Notes under the pieces: model-generated
The model's database searches: none
What the model was told of the DNA's origin: nothing
Seen by the model: the letters and a program-made list of their open reading frames with translations, nothing else
Position numbers and translations under genes: made by a program
NCBI GenBank assembly: GCA_963724625.1
Contig: CAVRVO010000005.1
Span: 1 to 64,000, forward strand
Length of the DNA: 64,000 bases
Direction: 5' to 3'
DNA from: DATBVX01 sp963724625
Lineage (GTDB): Bacteria > Pseudomonadota > Gammaproteobacteria > Steroidobacterales > Steroidobacteraceae
In this document: piece after piece, positions 34,983 through 43,652 of the stretch
Layout of the letters: the number at the start of each line of letters is the position of its first letter
Numbering within the stretch: position 1 is the first letter of the stretch

Positions 34983-37661
34983 GACTTGCGCCTGGCGCGT
35001 GGGGTTGCTCGCTACGCTGAAACCTGCCTTGAGACGGATGTCAGCACTCGATGCACCGAGCTGCAACTCATATTGCCCCGGGTCGACTGCATACGTTTTG
35101 CTGGCAGCGTCGTAGTAGGTGAGATCGCGCTTCGGGATCACGGTGAAGGATACGTCGCGGCTCTCACCGGACTGCAATGTCACGCGCTCCATGCCGCGCA
35201 ACTCTTTACGTGAGCGTGACTCCCGCGGATCGATGGCACGCAGGTACAGTTGCACGACTTCGTCACCTGTTCGCGAGCCGACATTCTTGAGCTGCATAGT
35301 GACTTGAATTCTGCTGTCGGGCGCAGCCGAATTGCGGTCGAGCCTGAGATCCGAGTACTCGAAGCGCGTGTACGACAGGCCGTATCCAAACGGATAGAGC
35401 GGCTCACCATCGAAATAACGATAGGTGCGCCCGTGCATGTCGTAGTCGTCGAAGGCCGGAAGTTTTTCACTTGCCTTGTAGAAGGTCACCGGCAGTCGCC
35501 CGCCGGGATTCGCATCACCGAAGAGCGCGTCGGCAACTGCGCTCCCGCCGCGCTGACCCGGATACCACGTCATCAGTATCGCCGGCACGTGCGCCTGCGC
35601 CCAATCCACCGCAAGGGCCGAACCGGCAGTCAGGACAAGCACGAGCGGCTTGCCGGTGGCTTGCAAAGCTTCGAGCAGTTTCTGCTGCGTGGCAGGCAGT
35701 CGCAGATCGGTTCGGTCGCCGCCGGAGAAGCCCGGGTAGCTCACTTTCATCTCCTCGCCTTCGACGTCTCCCGTGAGCCCACCGACAAAGACGATTGCGT
35801 CGGCCGAGCGAGCTGCTTCGAGCGCTTCGTCGAACGGCGCCTTGGCGCCCGGCAAACGCCACGCGAGTCGCACTTCAGCGTCGCGGATATCCTCGAAGTA
35901 CTCGAGCTTGAGGTCGTAGGCCTTACCGGCCTCGAGATTCACGAACGCGCTCCTGCTCTGCACTCGTGGCTTGATCTCCCAGTCTTCCATTAGCTGCCGG
36001 CCGTCGAGGAACAGGCGAAATCCGTCGTTGGCGCCAACGCTCAACTCGTAGCGCCCGGAAACGGGGGGCAACAGTTGCCCGGTCCAGCGCACAGTGAAGT
36101 CATCGCCACTGAGCGCGCGTTCTTCGGCCAGCTCGCCGCGAGCTACGAGATCATCGGTTGGCGCGCCGCGATCCCAGCGAAAGGCGACACGCGCATCGAG
36201 TCGCGTGAGCACCGGCTCACCGGAAAAGTCTCGGCTACGAAAGTACTCGCCCTTCAGACCGTGCTCGGCCGAGCCGGCCCCCGGTCGTAGATGAGCCGCT
36301 TCGATGACGGGTGCGGCGCGTGGTTCTTCGCGACCTTCGACCAGGTCCGCGCCGCGTGAATAAAGCACGCGCGTGTTCGAACCGACCGCCTGCCGGATGC
36401 CCTGCAGAATCGTTACCGGTGCTGCGGGAGTACCGTAGTAGTTGCCGAGCAGGGACATGATTTCGTCGGCGGTCGGCCCAATGACCGCGAGCGTTCGCAG
36501 CTTGCGCGACAGCGGCAGCAACCCGTCATTCTTCAGCAGGACGATCGAGGCTGCAGCGGCCCGGCGCGCGAGTTGATCATGCGCAGGCGACTGGTTAGCG
36601 GAGTAAGGAATCTGTGCCCAGCGCACACGCTCGGCGGGATCGAACATTCCGAGCTTGAAGCGCGCCAGCATCAGGCGCGTTACGGCAACTTCGATATCGG
36701 CTTCGCTCACGAGACCCTGCTTTACCGCGCCGGTCAATGCGTCGTAGGTCGTGCCGCAATCAAGGTCACAACCGTTCCTTACGCCCAATGCGGCCGCGGC
36801 TTCGGCCGTGGCGACGATCTTGTGATGCAGGTAGATGTCTTCGATCGAATCGCAATCGGAGACGACGTAGCCCTCGAAGCCCCAGTCCTTTCTCAGCACC
36901 TGCTGCAACAGGCGCGGGCTCGCTGAAGCGGACTCGCCGTTTACTCGGTTGTACGCGCCCATCACCGAGTATGCGTGACCCTCCTGCACCAACGCGCGGA
37001 AGGCGGGCAGGTAGGTCTCGTACAAATCCCGTTCGCTCGGGTGCACGTCGAATTGGTGCCGGTCGGCCTCCGGACCACTGTGCACCGCGAAGTGTTTCGC
37101 CGTCGCTACGACCTTAAGGTAACGCGGGTCATCACCCTGCATTGCCTTGACGAACTCCACACCCATGCGCGCGGTGAGATAGGGATCCTCGCCATAGGTC
37201 TCCTGGCCTCGCCCCCAGCGCGGATCGCGGAAGATGTTGATGTTCGGCGACCAGAAAGTCAGACCCTGATAACGATGGCGCTGGCCGCGGCGTTCGAATT
37301 CGTGATGCTTGGCTCGAGCCTCGTCGCTGATCGCTGTGGCGACCTCGTGCATGAGACTCGGGTCGAACGTAGCCGCAAGCCCGATCGCCTGGGGAAATAC
37401 AGTCGCGGCACCGGCCCGCGCGACTCCGTGCAGCGCTTCGTTCCACCACTCGTAGGCGGGCACGCCGAGTCGCGGGATCGCCGGCGCGTCGTTGCGCAGT
37501 TGCGAGATTTTTTCATCGAGCGTCATGTGCGCAACCAGATCGGTTGCGCGTTCCTCGAAGCTGCGCTTGAGGTCGCGATAGGCGGGTTCATCGGCCGAGG
37601 CGTGTGTACAGATCAGAAGGAGCGCCGCGAGTGATGAGCGGCGCGAAGTGACGGGCCTCAA
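34755..37661 (-). CDS. Exported GH3 glycoside hydrolase with PA14 domain; C-terminus probably over-extended
   Basis: 968 codons from TTG 37661. It has a signal peptide (LLLICTHASADEP), a GH3 barrel with WWNEALHG, SPNINIFRDPRWGRGQE, KHFAVHSGPEAD and VVSDCDS (Asp269), and a sandwich domain interrupted by a clear PA14 module at about 480-620 (GLKGEYFRSRDFSG, NDGFRLFLDGR). GFSGGDRTDLRLP and an Fn3-like domain follow. Family similarity ends near ADIRLKAGFSV at about 35005. The last 90 codons run antisense through the ATP-grasp gene and look non-coding, so the true stop was probably lost by an indel. The TTG overlaps the amidohydrolase TGA. Confidence 0.87.
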   Translation of the reverse strand: MRPVTSRRSSLAALLLICTHASADEPAYRDLKRSFEERATDLVAHMTLDEKISQLRNDAPAIPRLGVPAYEWWNEALHGVARAGAATVFPQAIGLAATFDPSLMHEVATAISDEARAKHHEFERRGQRHRYQGLTFWSPNINIFRDPRWGRGQETYGEDPYLTARMGVEFVKAMQGDDPRYLKVVATAKHFAVHSGPEADRHQFDVHPSERDLYETYLPAFRALVQEGHAYSVMGAYNRVNGESASASPRLLQQVLRKDWGFEGYVVSDCDSIEDIYLHHKIVATAEAAAALGVRNGCDLDCGTTYDALTGAVKQGLVSEADIEVAVTRLMLARFKLGMFDPAERVRWAQIPYSANQSPAHDQLARRAAAASIVLLKNDGLLPLSRKLRTLAVIGPTADEIMSLLGNYYGTPAAPVTILQGIRQAVGSNTRVLYSRGADLVEGREEPRAAPVIEAAHLRPGAGSAEHGLKGEYFRSRDFSGEPVLTRLDARVAFRWDRGAPTDDLVARGELAEERALSGDDFTVRWTGQLLPPVSGRYELSVGANDGFRLFLDGRQLMEDWEIKPRVQSRSAFVNLEAGKAYDLKLEYFEDIRDAEVRLAWRLPGAKAPFDEALEAARSADAIVFVGGLTGDVEGEEMKVSYPGFSGGDRTDLRLPATQQKLLEALQATGKPLVLVLTAGSALAVDWAQAHVPAILMTWYPGQRGGSAVADALFGDANPGGRLPVTFYKASEKLPAFDDYDMHGRTYRYFDGEPLYPFGYGLSYTRFEYSDLRLDRNSAAPDSRIQVTMQLKNVGSRTGDEVVQLYLRAIDPRESRSRKELRGMERVTLQSGESRDVSFTVIPKRDLTYYDAASKTYAVDPGQYELQLGASSADIRLKAGFSVASNPTRQAQVSAQDPVENRAGEALRGVQPRALEIPRARSAPAPTHTAGLRHRESGRRGHTAADRTESRAEPAPRHGSLAASAFVQ

Positions 37662-39082
37662 CGCGTCTCCTGCTGTATCTTGAATACGAGGCCTCCCTTG
37701 ATCACCAGCGCGACTTGCTGCAGTCGGCCGATGTCGTCGAGCGGATTCCCCGCCACCGCGATCAAGTCGCCCATCATGCCAGGCTGCAGCGCGCCGATGC
37801 GATCCGACCAGCCCATGTAGCGCGCCGCGATTGAGGTCGCTGATTGGATCGCTTCCATCGGTGTCATGCCGCGCGCCACCATGATCGGAAACTGGCGTGC
37901 ATTGAGGCCATGCGGGTATACGCTCGCATCGCTGCCAAATACTATCGCCACGCCCGCGGCGTGAGCCCGTGTGAATCCCTGGCGCTGCGCCTCGGTGGTC
38001 TCGAGATTATTGCGCAGGAATTCCTCTGGGAACTTCATCCGGCGGCCTTCCGTGTCGATGTAGTCGCCGTTGTAGACGTCCATCGACAGGGCGACGTGAT
38101 ACCGAAGCGCAAGCTCGATGTCGGCATCGTCGATGAGCGAGGCGTGCTCTATCGTATCTGCACCTGCGAGGATCGCCTCGCGGATCGATTGTGCGCCGTG
38201 AGCGTGAGCCGCCACTTTCTTTCCAGCGGCATGCGCAACCTTCACGACGGCTGCAATTTCTTCAGGCGTCATCTCGGGAGCAGCAGGGACTCCGCCATAG
38301 GCCAGCACGGCGCCGGAGGCGATCACCTTGAGGAGGTCAGCGCCGCCGTCGATCGCGAGCTGCGCATGGCGCGCAAACTCCTCCGGCCCGCGTGACACAC
38401 CCATGCGCGTGCGCGCCGGTATGTCGCCTTCCGGCACACCCGGAATCCCCAACAGGTCGCCGCCACCGCCGGGAATCGTGAGGTAAAAGCCGACGACCTG
38501 CATGCGCGGCCCAGCGACCTCGCCGCGATTGATCACATCGCGCAGCGCGCGATCCGACCAACCGATATACGCGCCGACGTTGCGGACCGAAGTGAAACCA
38601 GCCTGCAAGGTTGCCTCGGCGTTCGCGGCAGATATTCTCGCGGCTTCAGCATCCGTGCGCGTCAAGTAGACCCGCAAATCCGCCGTGTCCGTGGGTAAAT
38701 CCGTGAGGTGCGTGTGCATGTCGATCAGACCCGGGAGGCAGGTATGCCCGGGAAGATCGAGCCACGGAATATCCTTCGGGTGCTCTGATCCGCTTGCGAG
38801 TGATGCAATGTGGCCGTTGCGAATGATCACCGTGACGTCGTGCGAAGGCTGTGCGGAAACGCCATCAATGAGCGTCGCGCAATGGACTGCAATTGAGCCA
38901 GTGTCGGCCGCGAACGGCGCGTGGCTAAGCTGGGCCGTGGAAGCCGGTTCACTCGATCTGGGTGGGTTCGCGCAGGCCGCCAGCGCGAGCAAGACGAGCA
39001 CGGCGCCCGATCGCAAGACTGGTCCGGATTTGTGACCGGGCACGAGATCTGCCGACAGCGAATTACACGCCATCGTGCACAC
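37658..39082 (-). CDS. Amidohydrolase-family (prolidase/imidazolonepropionase-like) lipoprotein
   Basis: About 474 residues with a lipobox (LLALAAC, Cys near residue 37), so it is likely membrane-anchored in the periplasm. The metal-dependent hydrolase site is complete: DMHTHL, a possible carbamylated lysine in LLKVIASG, AHAHG, EHASL and FGSDAS. Close families are Xaa-Pro dipeptidases (Sgx9260-like) and imidazolonepropionase-like enzymes. It lies between an APC transporter and a GH3 gene in one coupled minus-strand run. With peptidases nearby, dipeptide cleavage is the likeliest role, by inference. Confidence 0.82.
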   Translation of the reverse strand: MCTMACNSLSADLVPGHKSGPVLRSGAVLVLLALAACANPPRSSEPASTAQLSHAPFAADTGSIAVHCATLIDGVSAQPSHDVTVIIRNGHIASLASGSEHPKDIPWLDLPGHTCLPGLIDMHTHLTDLPTDTADLRVYLTRTDAEAARISAANAEATLQAGFTSVRNVGAYIGWSDRALRDVINRGEVAGPRMQVVGFYLTIPGGGGDLLGIPGVPEGDIPARTRMGVSRGPEEFARHAQLAIDGGADLLKVIASGAVLAYGGVPAAPEMTPEEIAAVVKVAHAAGKKVAAHAHGAQSIREAILAGADTIEHASLIDDADIELALRYHVALSMDVYNGDYIDTEGRRMKFPEEFLRNNLETTEAQRQGFTRAHAAGVAIVFGSDASVYPHGLNARQFPIMVARGMTPMEAIQSATSIAARYMGWSDRIGALQPGMMGDLIAVAGNPLDDIGRLQQVALVIKGGLVFKIQQETR

Positions 39083-40409
39083 CTGCAGCGGTGCGACTGC
39101 GACGCATCCACCAGTAAACCGGCACGCCCACCAAGGCGAGAGCGAGCGCCCACAACAGCGACTTGATCCCTACGCCCTTGAACAGCCAGATCGAAAACGC
39201 GGTCGCCACGGCGGCCGCAAGCACCAGCACTATCTCGCTGCGTCCGGGGCGCCGGATCTCGCCGCGCATCCACAGGGTGATGATCGCGAGTGCACAGAAC
39301 AGGTAAAGGGGAAGGTTCGCGGCGCTGACGATCACACTGAGAAATGCGAAGCCCTTGGCCATCGACTCGGTGTAGTTCATCAGCAGCACGAAGCTGGCGG
39401 CGGCACCCGTGAGCAGCAGTGCGCGCGTCGGCGCCGCATGAGCATTTGCTTTCGCGAGGCCTTGGGGCAACGTGCCGTGGCGCGCAAAGGTCTGTGTCAG
39501 CTCGCCGGCCATGAGAGTCCAGCCATTCAGGGCGCCGAGTCCGCTGATGACCACGAAAATCGCCAGCAGCTGTCCGTATCCCGAGCCGATGAAGCGGGCC
39601 AGCAGATCGGCAAACGGCGCATTGGACTTCGCCAGCTCATCCTGGGGAATGAGCAGCAATGGAACCACGAACACGGAAATGTAGATGAATGCCGTGAGCA
39701 GGGTGCCGATGATCGTGGCGCGCGGAATAGTGCGTTCCGGATTGCGAACACGCCCAGCAGGGATCGTCGCGCACTCGATCCCAAGCATCGCAAACAGCGC
39801 GATGGTCGATGCGCTCGCGATACTCCCGAGCTCGATGGGAGTTGCGGGCACATGCCGGGTGTATGCCGACGGGTCGGTGAAGAACTGCCAGAGGCCGAGC
39901 GCAATCACGGCGCCCATGGGCACGAGTTTCAGGATCATCGTCAGGATCTGCATCCAGCCCACGGTGCGGACACCGAGCAGGTTTATGAGTACGAAGATCC
40001 AAATCAGGGAGAGCGCAGTGACGGGGGGCAGGAGCGCATTGGAACCGATGGCCGGGAAAAGGGCGGCCAGGTATCCGACCACGCTGGTCGCTATCGTTGC
40101 GTTGGTAACCCAGATCGAGACCCAGTAACACCACAGCACCATGAACGCAGTCGGGCCGCCGAAAGCTCGCTGCGTGTAAGCATACGGTCCGTCGTCCTGC
40201 GGAAAGATGCGCGCCAGGCCGGCGAACACCCACGCCACTGCCACGCAGCCGAGCACAGTGATCAGCCACCCGATGAGCGAATTGAGTCCGTAAGGTGCGA
40301 GCGCTGCCGGCATCATGAAGATACCGATGCCGATCGTGTTGCCGATCACCAGCGCCGTGCACATCCAGAGGCCCAGCTCTCGCGGCGTGCCAGCCGAAGT
40401 TGTTGTCAT
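39063..40409 (-). CDS. APC-family amino-acid permease
   Basis: A 448-residue, twelve-span transporter starting at ATG 40409 (MTTTSAGTPRELGLW). The APC signature GNTIGIGIFMMPAALAPYG lies in helix 1, GGPTAFMVLWCYWVSIW in helix 3 and FAMLGIECATIPAGRVRNPERTIPRA in helix 6. This resembles arginine/agmatine- or arginine/ornithine-type exchangers. Its end overlaps the amidohydrolase start by 20 bases, and it is divergent from the DmpA peptidase with 76 bases between. It could import amino acids or dipeptides released by the local peptidases. Confidence 0.87.
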   Translation of the reverse strand: MTTTSAGTPRELGLWMCTALVIGNTIGIGIFMMPAALAPYGLNSLIGWLITVLGCVAVAWVFAGLARIFPQDDGPYAYTQRAFGGPTAFMVLWCYWVSIWVTNATIATSVVGYLAALFPAIGSNALLPPVTALSLIWIFVLINLLGVRTVGWMQILTMILKLVPMGAVIALGLWQFFTDPSAYTRHVPATPIELGSIASASTIALFAMLGIECATIPAGRVRNPERTIPRATIIGTLLTAFIYISVFVVPLLLIPQDELAKSNAPFADLLARFIGSGYGQLLAIFVVISGLGALNGWTLMAGELTQTFARHGTLPQGLAKANAHAAPTRALLLTGAAASFVLLMNYTESMAKGFAFLSVIVSAANLPLYLFCALAIITLWMRGEIRRPGRSEIVLVLAAAVATAFSIWLFKGVGIKSLLWALALALVGVPVYWWMRRSRTAAGVHDGV

Positions 40410-40485
40410 TATTTGTCCTGCCTTGCCTGTAGAATTCGCGCACCTTGTATCACGTGCGCGTCCCGCCGTCGGAGTGAAGATCATC

Positions 40486-41640
40486 ATGAAGCTGAGGTGC
40501 TGGTTCGGAATTCTGCTCACCGTAACAACGGCAGCATCGGCTGACACGCCCCGTGCGCGCGATCTGGGCATTCCGTTCGAAGGCACTCCGGGAGCTCTGA
40601 ATGCGATCACCGATGTCGCAGGGGTCACGGTGGGACAGACGACGCTCATCAGCACAGCTGACCCCAAGCACGAAGTTCGGACTGGCGTCACCGCAATCCT
40701 GCCGCGTGGCAAGCAAAGCGCCGACGTGCCGGTGTTCGGCGCCTGGTTCGCGTTGAACGGCAATGGCGAAATGACGGGAACCACCTGGCTCGAAGAGGGC
40801 GGCCGGCTCGAGGGGCCTGTGATGTTGACCAACACGCACAGTGTGGGAGTGGTCCACGATGCGGTGATCGCGTGGCGCGTGCGATTCGGGCCTGCTGATC
40901 CCAGCGGCTATTGGTGGTCGAGCCCGGTGGTTGCTGAAACGTGGGACGGCTATCTCAACGACATCAATGGTTTTCACGTCCGTCCGCAGGACGTCGACGC
41001 GGCGCTCGACTCGGCGCGCGGCGGGCCGGTCGCGGAGGGCAACGTCGGCGCCGGCACTGGCACGATCTGCCACGAGTTCAAGTGCGGCATTGGCACGGCG
41101 TCGCGTCGCGTAGTGATCGCGAAGAAGCAGTACCTCATTGGCGTCCTGGTGCAGGCGAACTACGGCGTTCGCGACACGCTGCGCATCGCAGGAGCGCCGG
41201 TCGGTCAGCACCTGCACGAGCACCGCATGTACATGGAAGGTGCGCCCGATCAAGGCGACACCGGCTCGATCATCATCGTCGTGGCCACCGACGCTCCCTT
41301 GCTCCCCAGCCAGGTCAAGCGCGTTGCCCGCCGTGCCGCGATGGGACTGGCACGCAACGGTAGCTACGCAGGCAACGGTTCGGGGGATATTTTCGTCGCA
41401 TTCTCCACCGCAAACGCCGGCGCAATGTCGAATGATGCCATCAATTCGGCCGCATTCCTTGGCAATGAGCTCCTGGATCCCCTGTTTCTCGCCACCGTTC
41501 AGGCGACGGAAGAGGCGATCATCAACTCCATGATCGCGGCGCGCGACATGCGTGGGCAGGACGGGCACTTCGTGATGGCGATCCCGCATGATCAGTTGCG
41601 CACGATTCTGAAGCAGTACCACCGCCTGAATACGCCCTGA
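40486..41640 (+). CDS. DmpA/P1-family aminopeptidase (L-aminopeptidase/D-esterase, beta-peptidyl type), exported
   Basis: About 384 residues with a signal peptide (LLTVTTAASADTP). It has the N-terminal-nucleophile fold of DmpA/BapA: GTPGALNAITDVAGVTVGQTTL, NVGAGTGTICHEFKCGIGTASR, and the self-cleavage site at Gly298/Ser299 in YAGNGSGDIFVAFSTAN. Ser299 would become the N-terminal nucleophile of the beta chain. Family members release N-terminal D-Ala, L-residues or beta-amino acids from short peptides. It is divergent from the APC permease, suggesting shared control and linked uptake. Confidence 0.9.
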   Translation: MKLRCWFGILLTVTTAASADTPRARDLGIPFEGTPGALNAITDVAGVTVGQTTLISTADPKHEVRTGVTAILPRGKQSADVPVFGAWFALNGNGEMTGTTWLEEGGRLEGPVMLTNTHSVGVVHDAVIAWRVRFGPADPSGYWWSSPVVAETWDGYLNDINGFHVRPQDVDAALDSARGGPVAEGNVGAGTGTICHEFKCGIGTASRRVVIAKKQYLIGVLVQANYGVRDTLRIAGAPVGQHLHEHRMYMEGAPDQGDTGSIIIVVATDAPLLPSQVKRVARRAAMGLARNGSYAGNGSGDIFVAFSTANAGAMSNDAINSAAFLGNELLDPLFLATVQATEEAIINSMIAARDMRGQDGHFVMAIPHDQLRTILKQYHRLNTP

Positions 41641-41642
41641 CG

Positions 41643-43652
41643 TTACCTGCCGGGCTGTTTCAGATACCGGTCGTACCACTCGAGCGCGCGCCGCTGGCGA
41701 TCCTCGAGGTAGCCGGGGATCGTCATCTCGTGGTTCTGGTTGGGATACAGAATCAGCTCGGTCGGTACGTTCAATGAGCGCAGCGCCTGGTACATCTGTT
41801 CCGAGCCCAGGCACGGCACATTGAAATCCTTCATCGCGCAGTAGAAGAGCGTCGGGGTGCGGATGCGATCTGCGTGCAGAAACGGATAGCTCACGCGCAC
41901 ATAGGCATCGAAGTTCTTCCATGGGGTTCCGAACTCCAGCTCATATTCACGGCTGTACTCGTCATGGCCGTAGCTGCCGATGTAATTCGAGTTGCCCGCG
42001 CCGCTGACCGCGGCCTTGAATCTCGTGTCACTCGCGATGACATAGTTGGTGAGTATGGAACCGTAGCTACGCCCGCCGATTCCTAAGCGCTCGGGATCGA
42101 CCCAGCCCTGCTGGACGATGAAATCGACGCCTCTCAGCACGTCCTTCACATCGAGGTCGCCCGTATTGCCGTGAACGGCGCGGGCAAACTCGAACCCCTG
42201 GCCAGTCGAGCCGCGCGGATTGATACCGACGACGGTATAGCCGCGAGCGGCAAACATCTGCCACTCGAACAGAAATTCGTGTGAAAACTGGTATGCAGGG
42301 CCACCATGCAGGCGAACGATCGCGGGATAGCGCACCCCGGGCTTGAAGCCCACGGGCTTCAGTACCATGGCGTCAATACGATGCCCGTCGCTCGTATAGC
42401 TGAAGTCTTCAGTCGCACGGATGTCGATGCCATCGAGAAACGCGTTGTGATGGGTCAGCGGTCGGCGCTGCGCCTCGACGGCGGAAAGCTCGTACGGTGT
42501 GACATCGTCGCCATCGAGCAGTACGAGCCGGCCATCCGGCGCCATGTCGAAATCGAAGGCGAACCGGTTGCCGGTGGTGAGGTACCGGATCTCGTCGGTC
42601 GCCGGATCGATCCGCGCGAGCCAGGTGTTGCGGCTTTGCTCGATCAGGGCATAGATGTATTTGCCGTCCTTGGACCACCGCGGCTTGTAGAAGCAGCGAT
42701 CGATGCGTGCTGGTGTCGTCACCTTGCCAGTCGCCACTTCGGCGACCGAGAGTTGCCAGGGCGAGTAGTAGATCCACTTGTCATCATCGCTCGTCAGCCA
42801 GACCAGCTTGCGGCTATCCGCTGACCACTGCGGTCGCGACTCCCAGTACCAGTCACTGTCGTCGCCGTCGAAGGTGCTGACACGCCGCGGCTCTGCACCG
42901 GGCACCGGCGACATGATCCAGATATCGAAATTGAGGCTGCGGTCAATGTCGCCAAGCCGCTTGCTGACGAACGAGATGTACCTGCCATCCGGCGACCAGG
43001 CGGGCAGCCACTCATCATGAGCGCCGGGCGTGAGCAGCGTAACCGCACTGGACTCGACGTCGAGGAGGTAGAGGTGCTGCCAGCGATCGGTGAGGTAGTC
43101 GCGGCCATCCTCCTTGAACTGAAAACGCGTGATGACGAGGGGCGCCTCGGGCTTGTCCTTGCCGCGCGAGTCCTTGGCGCGTTCCGGCGCCGGATCTTCC
43201 GCGATGAACGCAATCTGCTTGCCGTTCGGTGCCCAAACGAAGTCGCTGATGCCTTCCTTGACGTGCGTGATCTGTCGTCCCTCGCCGCCGTCCGCTGGCA
43301 TCAGCCAGATCTGCGCGTTGTCCTCGACGCCACGATCTGACAGGAAGGCAATCGCCTTGCCGTCACTGCGCCATTGCGGATGCCATTCGCTCGCGAATGG
43401 TGTGTGCGTGAGCTGAAGCGGTTCGCCGCCTCGCCAGCTCACACGCCACAGGTCGCTCACCTGTGCGTCACTGTCGAGATTGCTGCTCGTCAGCGTGTAA
43501 ACGATGGCATCGCCACGCGGTGCGAACGCGGGCTCGCTGACGTCCTGCAGGCGATGAAAATCGGCCAGATCGAGCGGACGCTTGTCAGCAAGCGCCAGCG
43601 ATGCGCACGACAGCAGCACCACACCGAGGAGTCGCGGCGCCTCAGTGTGCAT
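41643..43652 (-). CDS. Prolyl-oligopeptidase-family (S9) peptidase, exported
   Basis: A 669-residue serine peptidase with a signal peptide (LLGVVLLSCASLALADK). The N-terminal half is a beta-propeller of TolB-like repeats (AFAPRGDAIVYTL, WSPDGRYISFVSKR). The C-terminal alpha/beta-hydrolase has GGRSYGS (Ser529), an Asp in CAMKDFNVP and a His in NQNHEMTIPG. It acts on short peptides, as dipeptidyl or acylaminoacyl peptidases do. ATG 43652 sits inside the end of the upstream metallohydrolase gene (11-base overlap), so both are in one transcript. It converges with DmpA with only two bases between stops. Confidence 0.88.
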   Translation of the reverse strand: MHTEAPRLLGVVLLSCASLALADKRPLDLADFHRLQDVSEPAFAPRGDAIVYTLTSSNLDSDAQVSDLWRVSWRGGEPLQLTHTPFASEWHPQWRSDGKAIAFLSDRGVEDNAQIWLMPADGGEGRQITHVKEGISDFVWAPNGKQIAFIAEDPAPERAKDSRGKDKPEAPLVITRFQFKEDGRDYLTDRWQHLYLLDVESSAVTLLTPGAHDEWLPAWSPDGRYISFVSKRLGDIDRSLNFDIWIMSPVPGAEPRRVSTFDGDDSDWYWESRPQWSADSRKLVWLTSDDDKWIYYSPWQLSVAEVATGKVTTPARIDRCFYKPRWSKDGKYIYALIEQSRNTWLARIDPATDEIRYLTTGNRFAFDFDMAPDGRLVLLDGDDVTPYELSAVEAQRRPLTHHNAFLDGIDIRATEDFSYTSDGHRIDAMVLKPVGFKPGVRYPAIVRLHGGPAYQFSHEFLFEWQMFAARGYTVVGINPRGSTGQGFEFARAVHGNTGDLDVKDVLRGVDFIVQQGWVDPERLGIGGRSYGSILTNYVIASDTRFKAAVSGAGNSNYIGSYGHDEYSREYELEFGTPWKNFDAYVRVSYPFLHADRIRTPTLFYCAMKDFNVPCLGSEQMYQALRSLNVPTELILYPNQNHEMTIPGYLEDRQRRALEWYDRYLKQPGR

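Noticed and set aside
39075..40544. Long plus-strand reading frame of 489 codons
   Set aside because: It is antisense to the APC permease; its composition (His/Arg/Gln-rich) is a shadow of a hydrophobic GC-rich gene.
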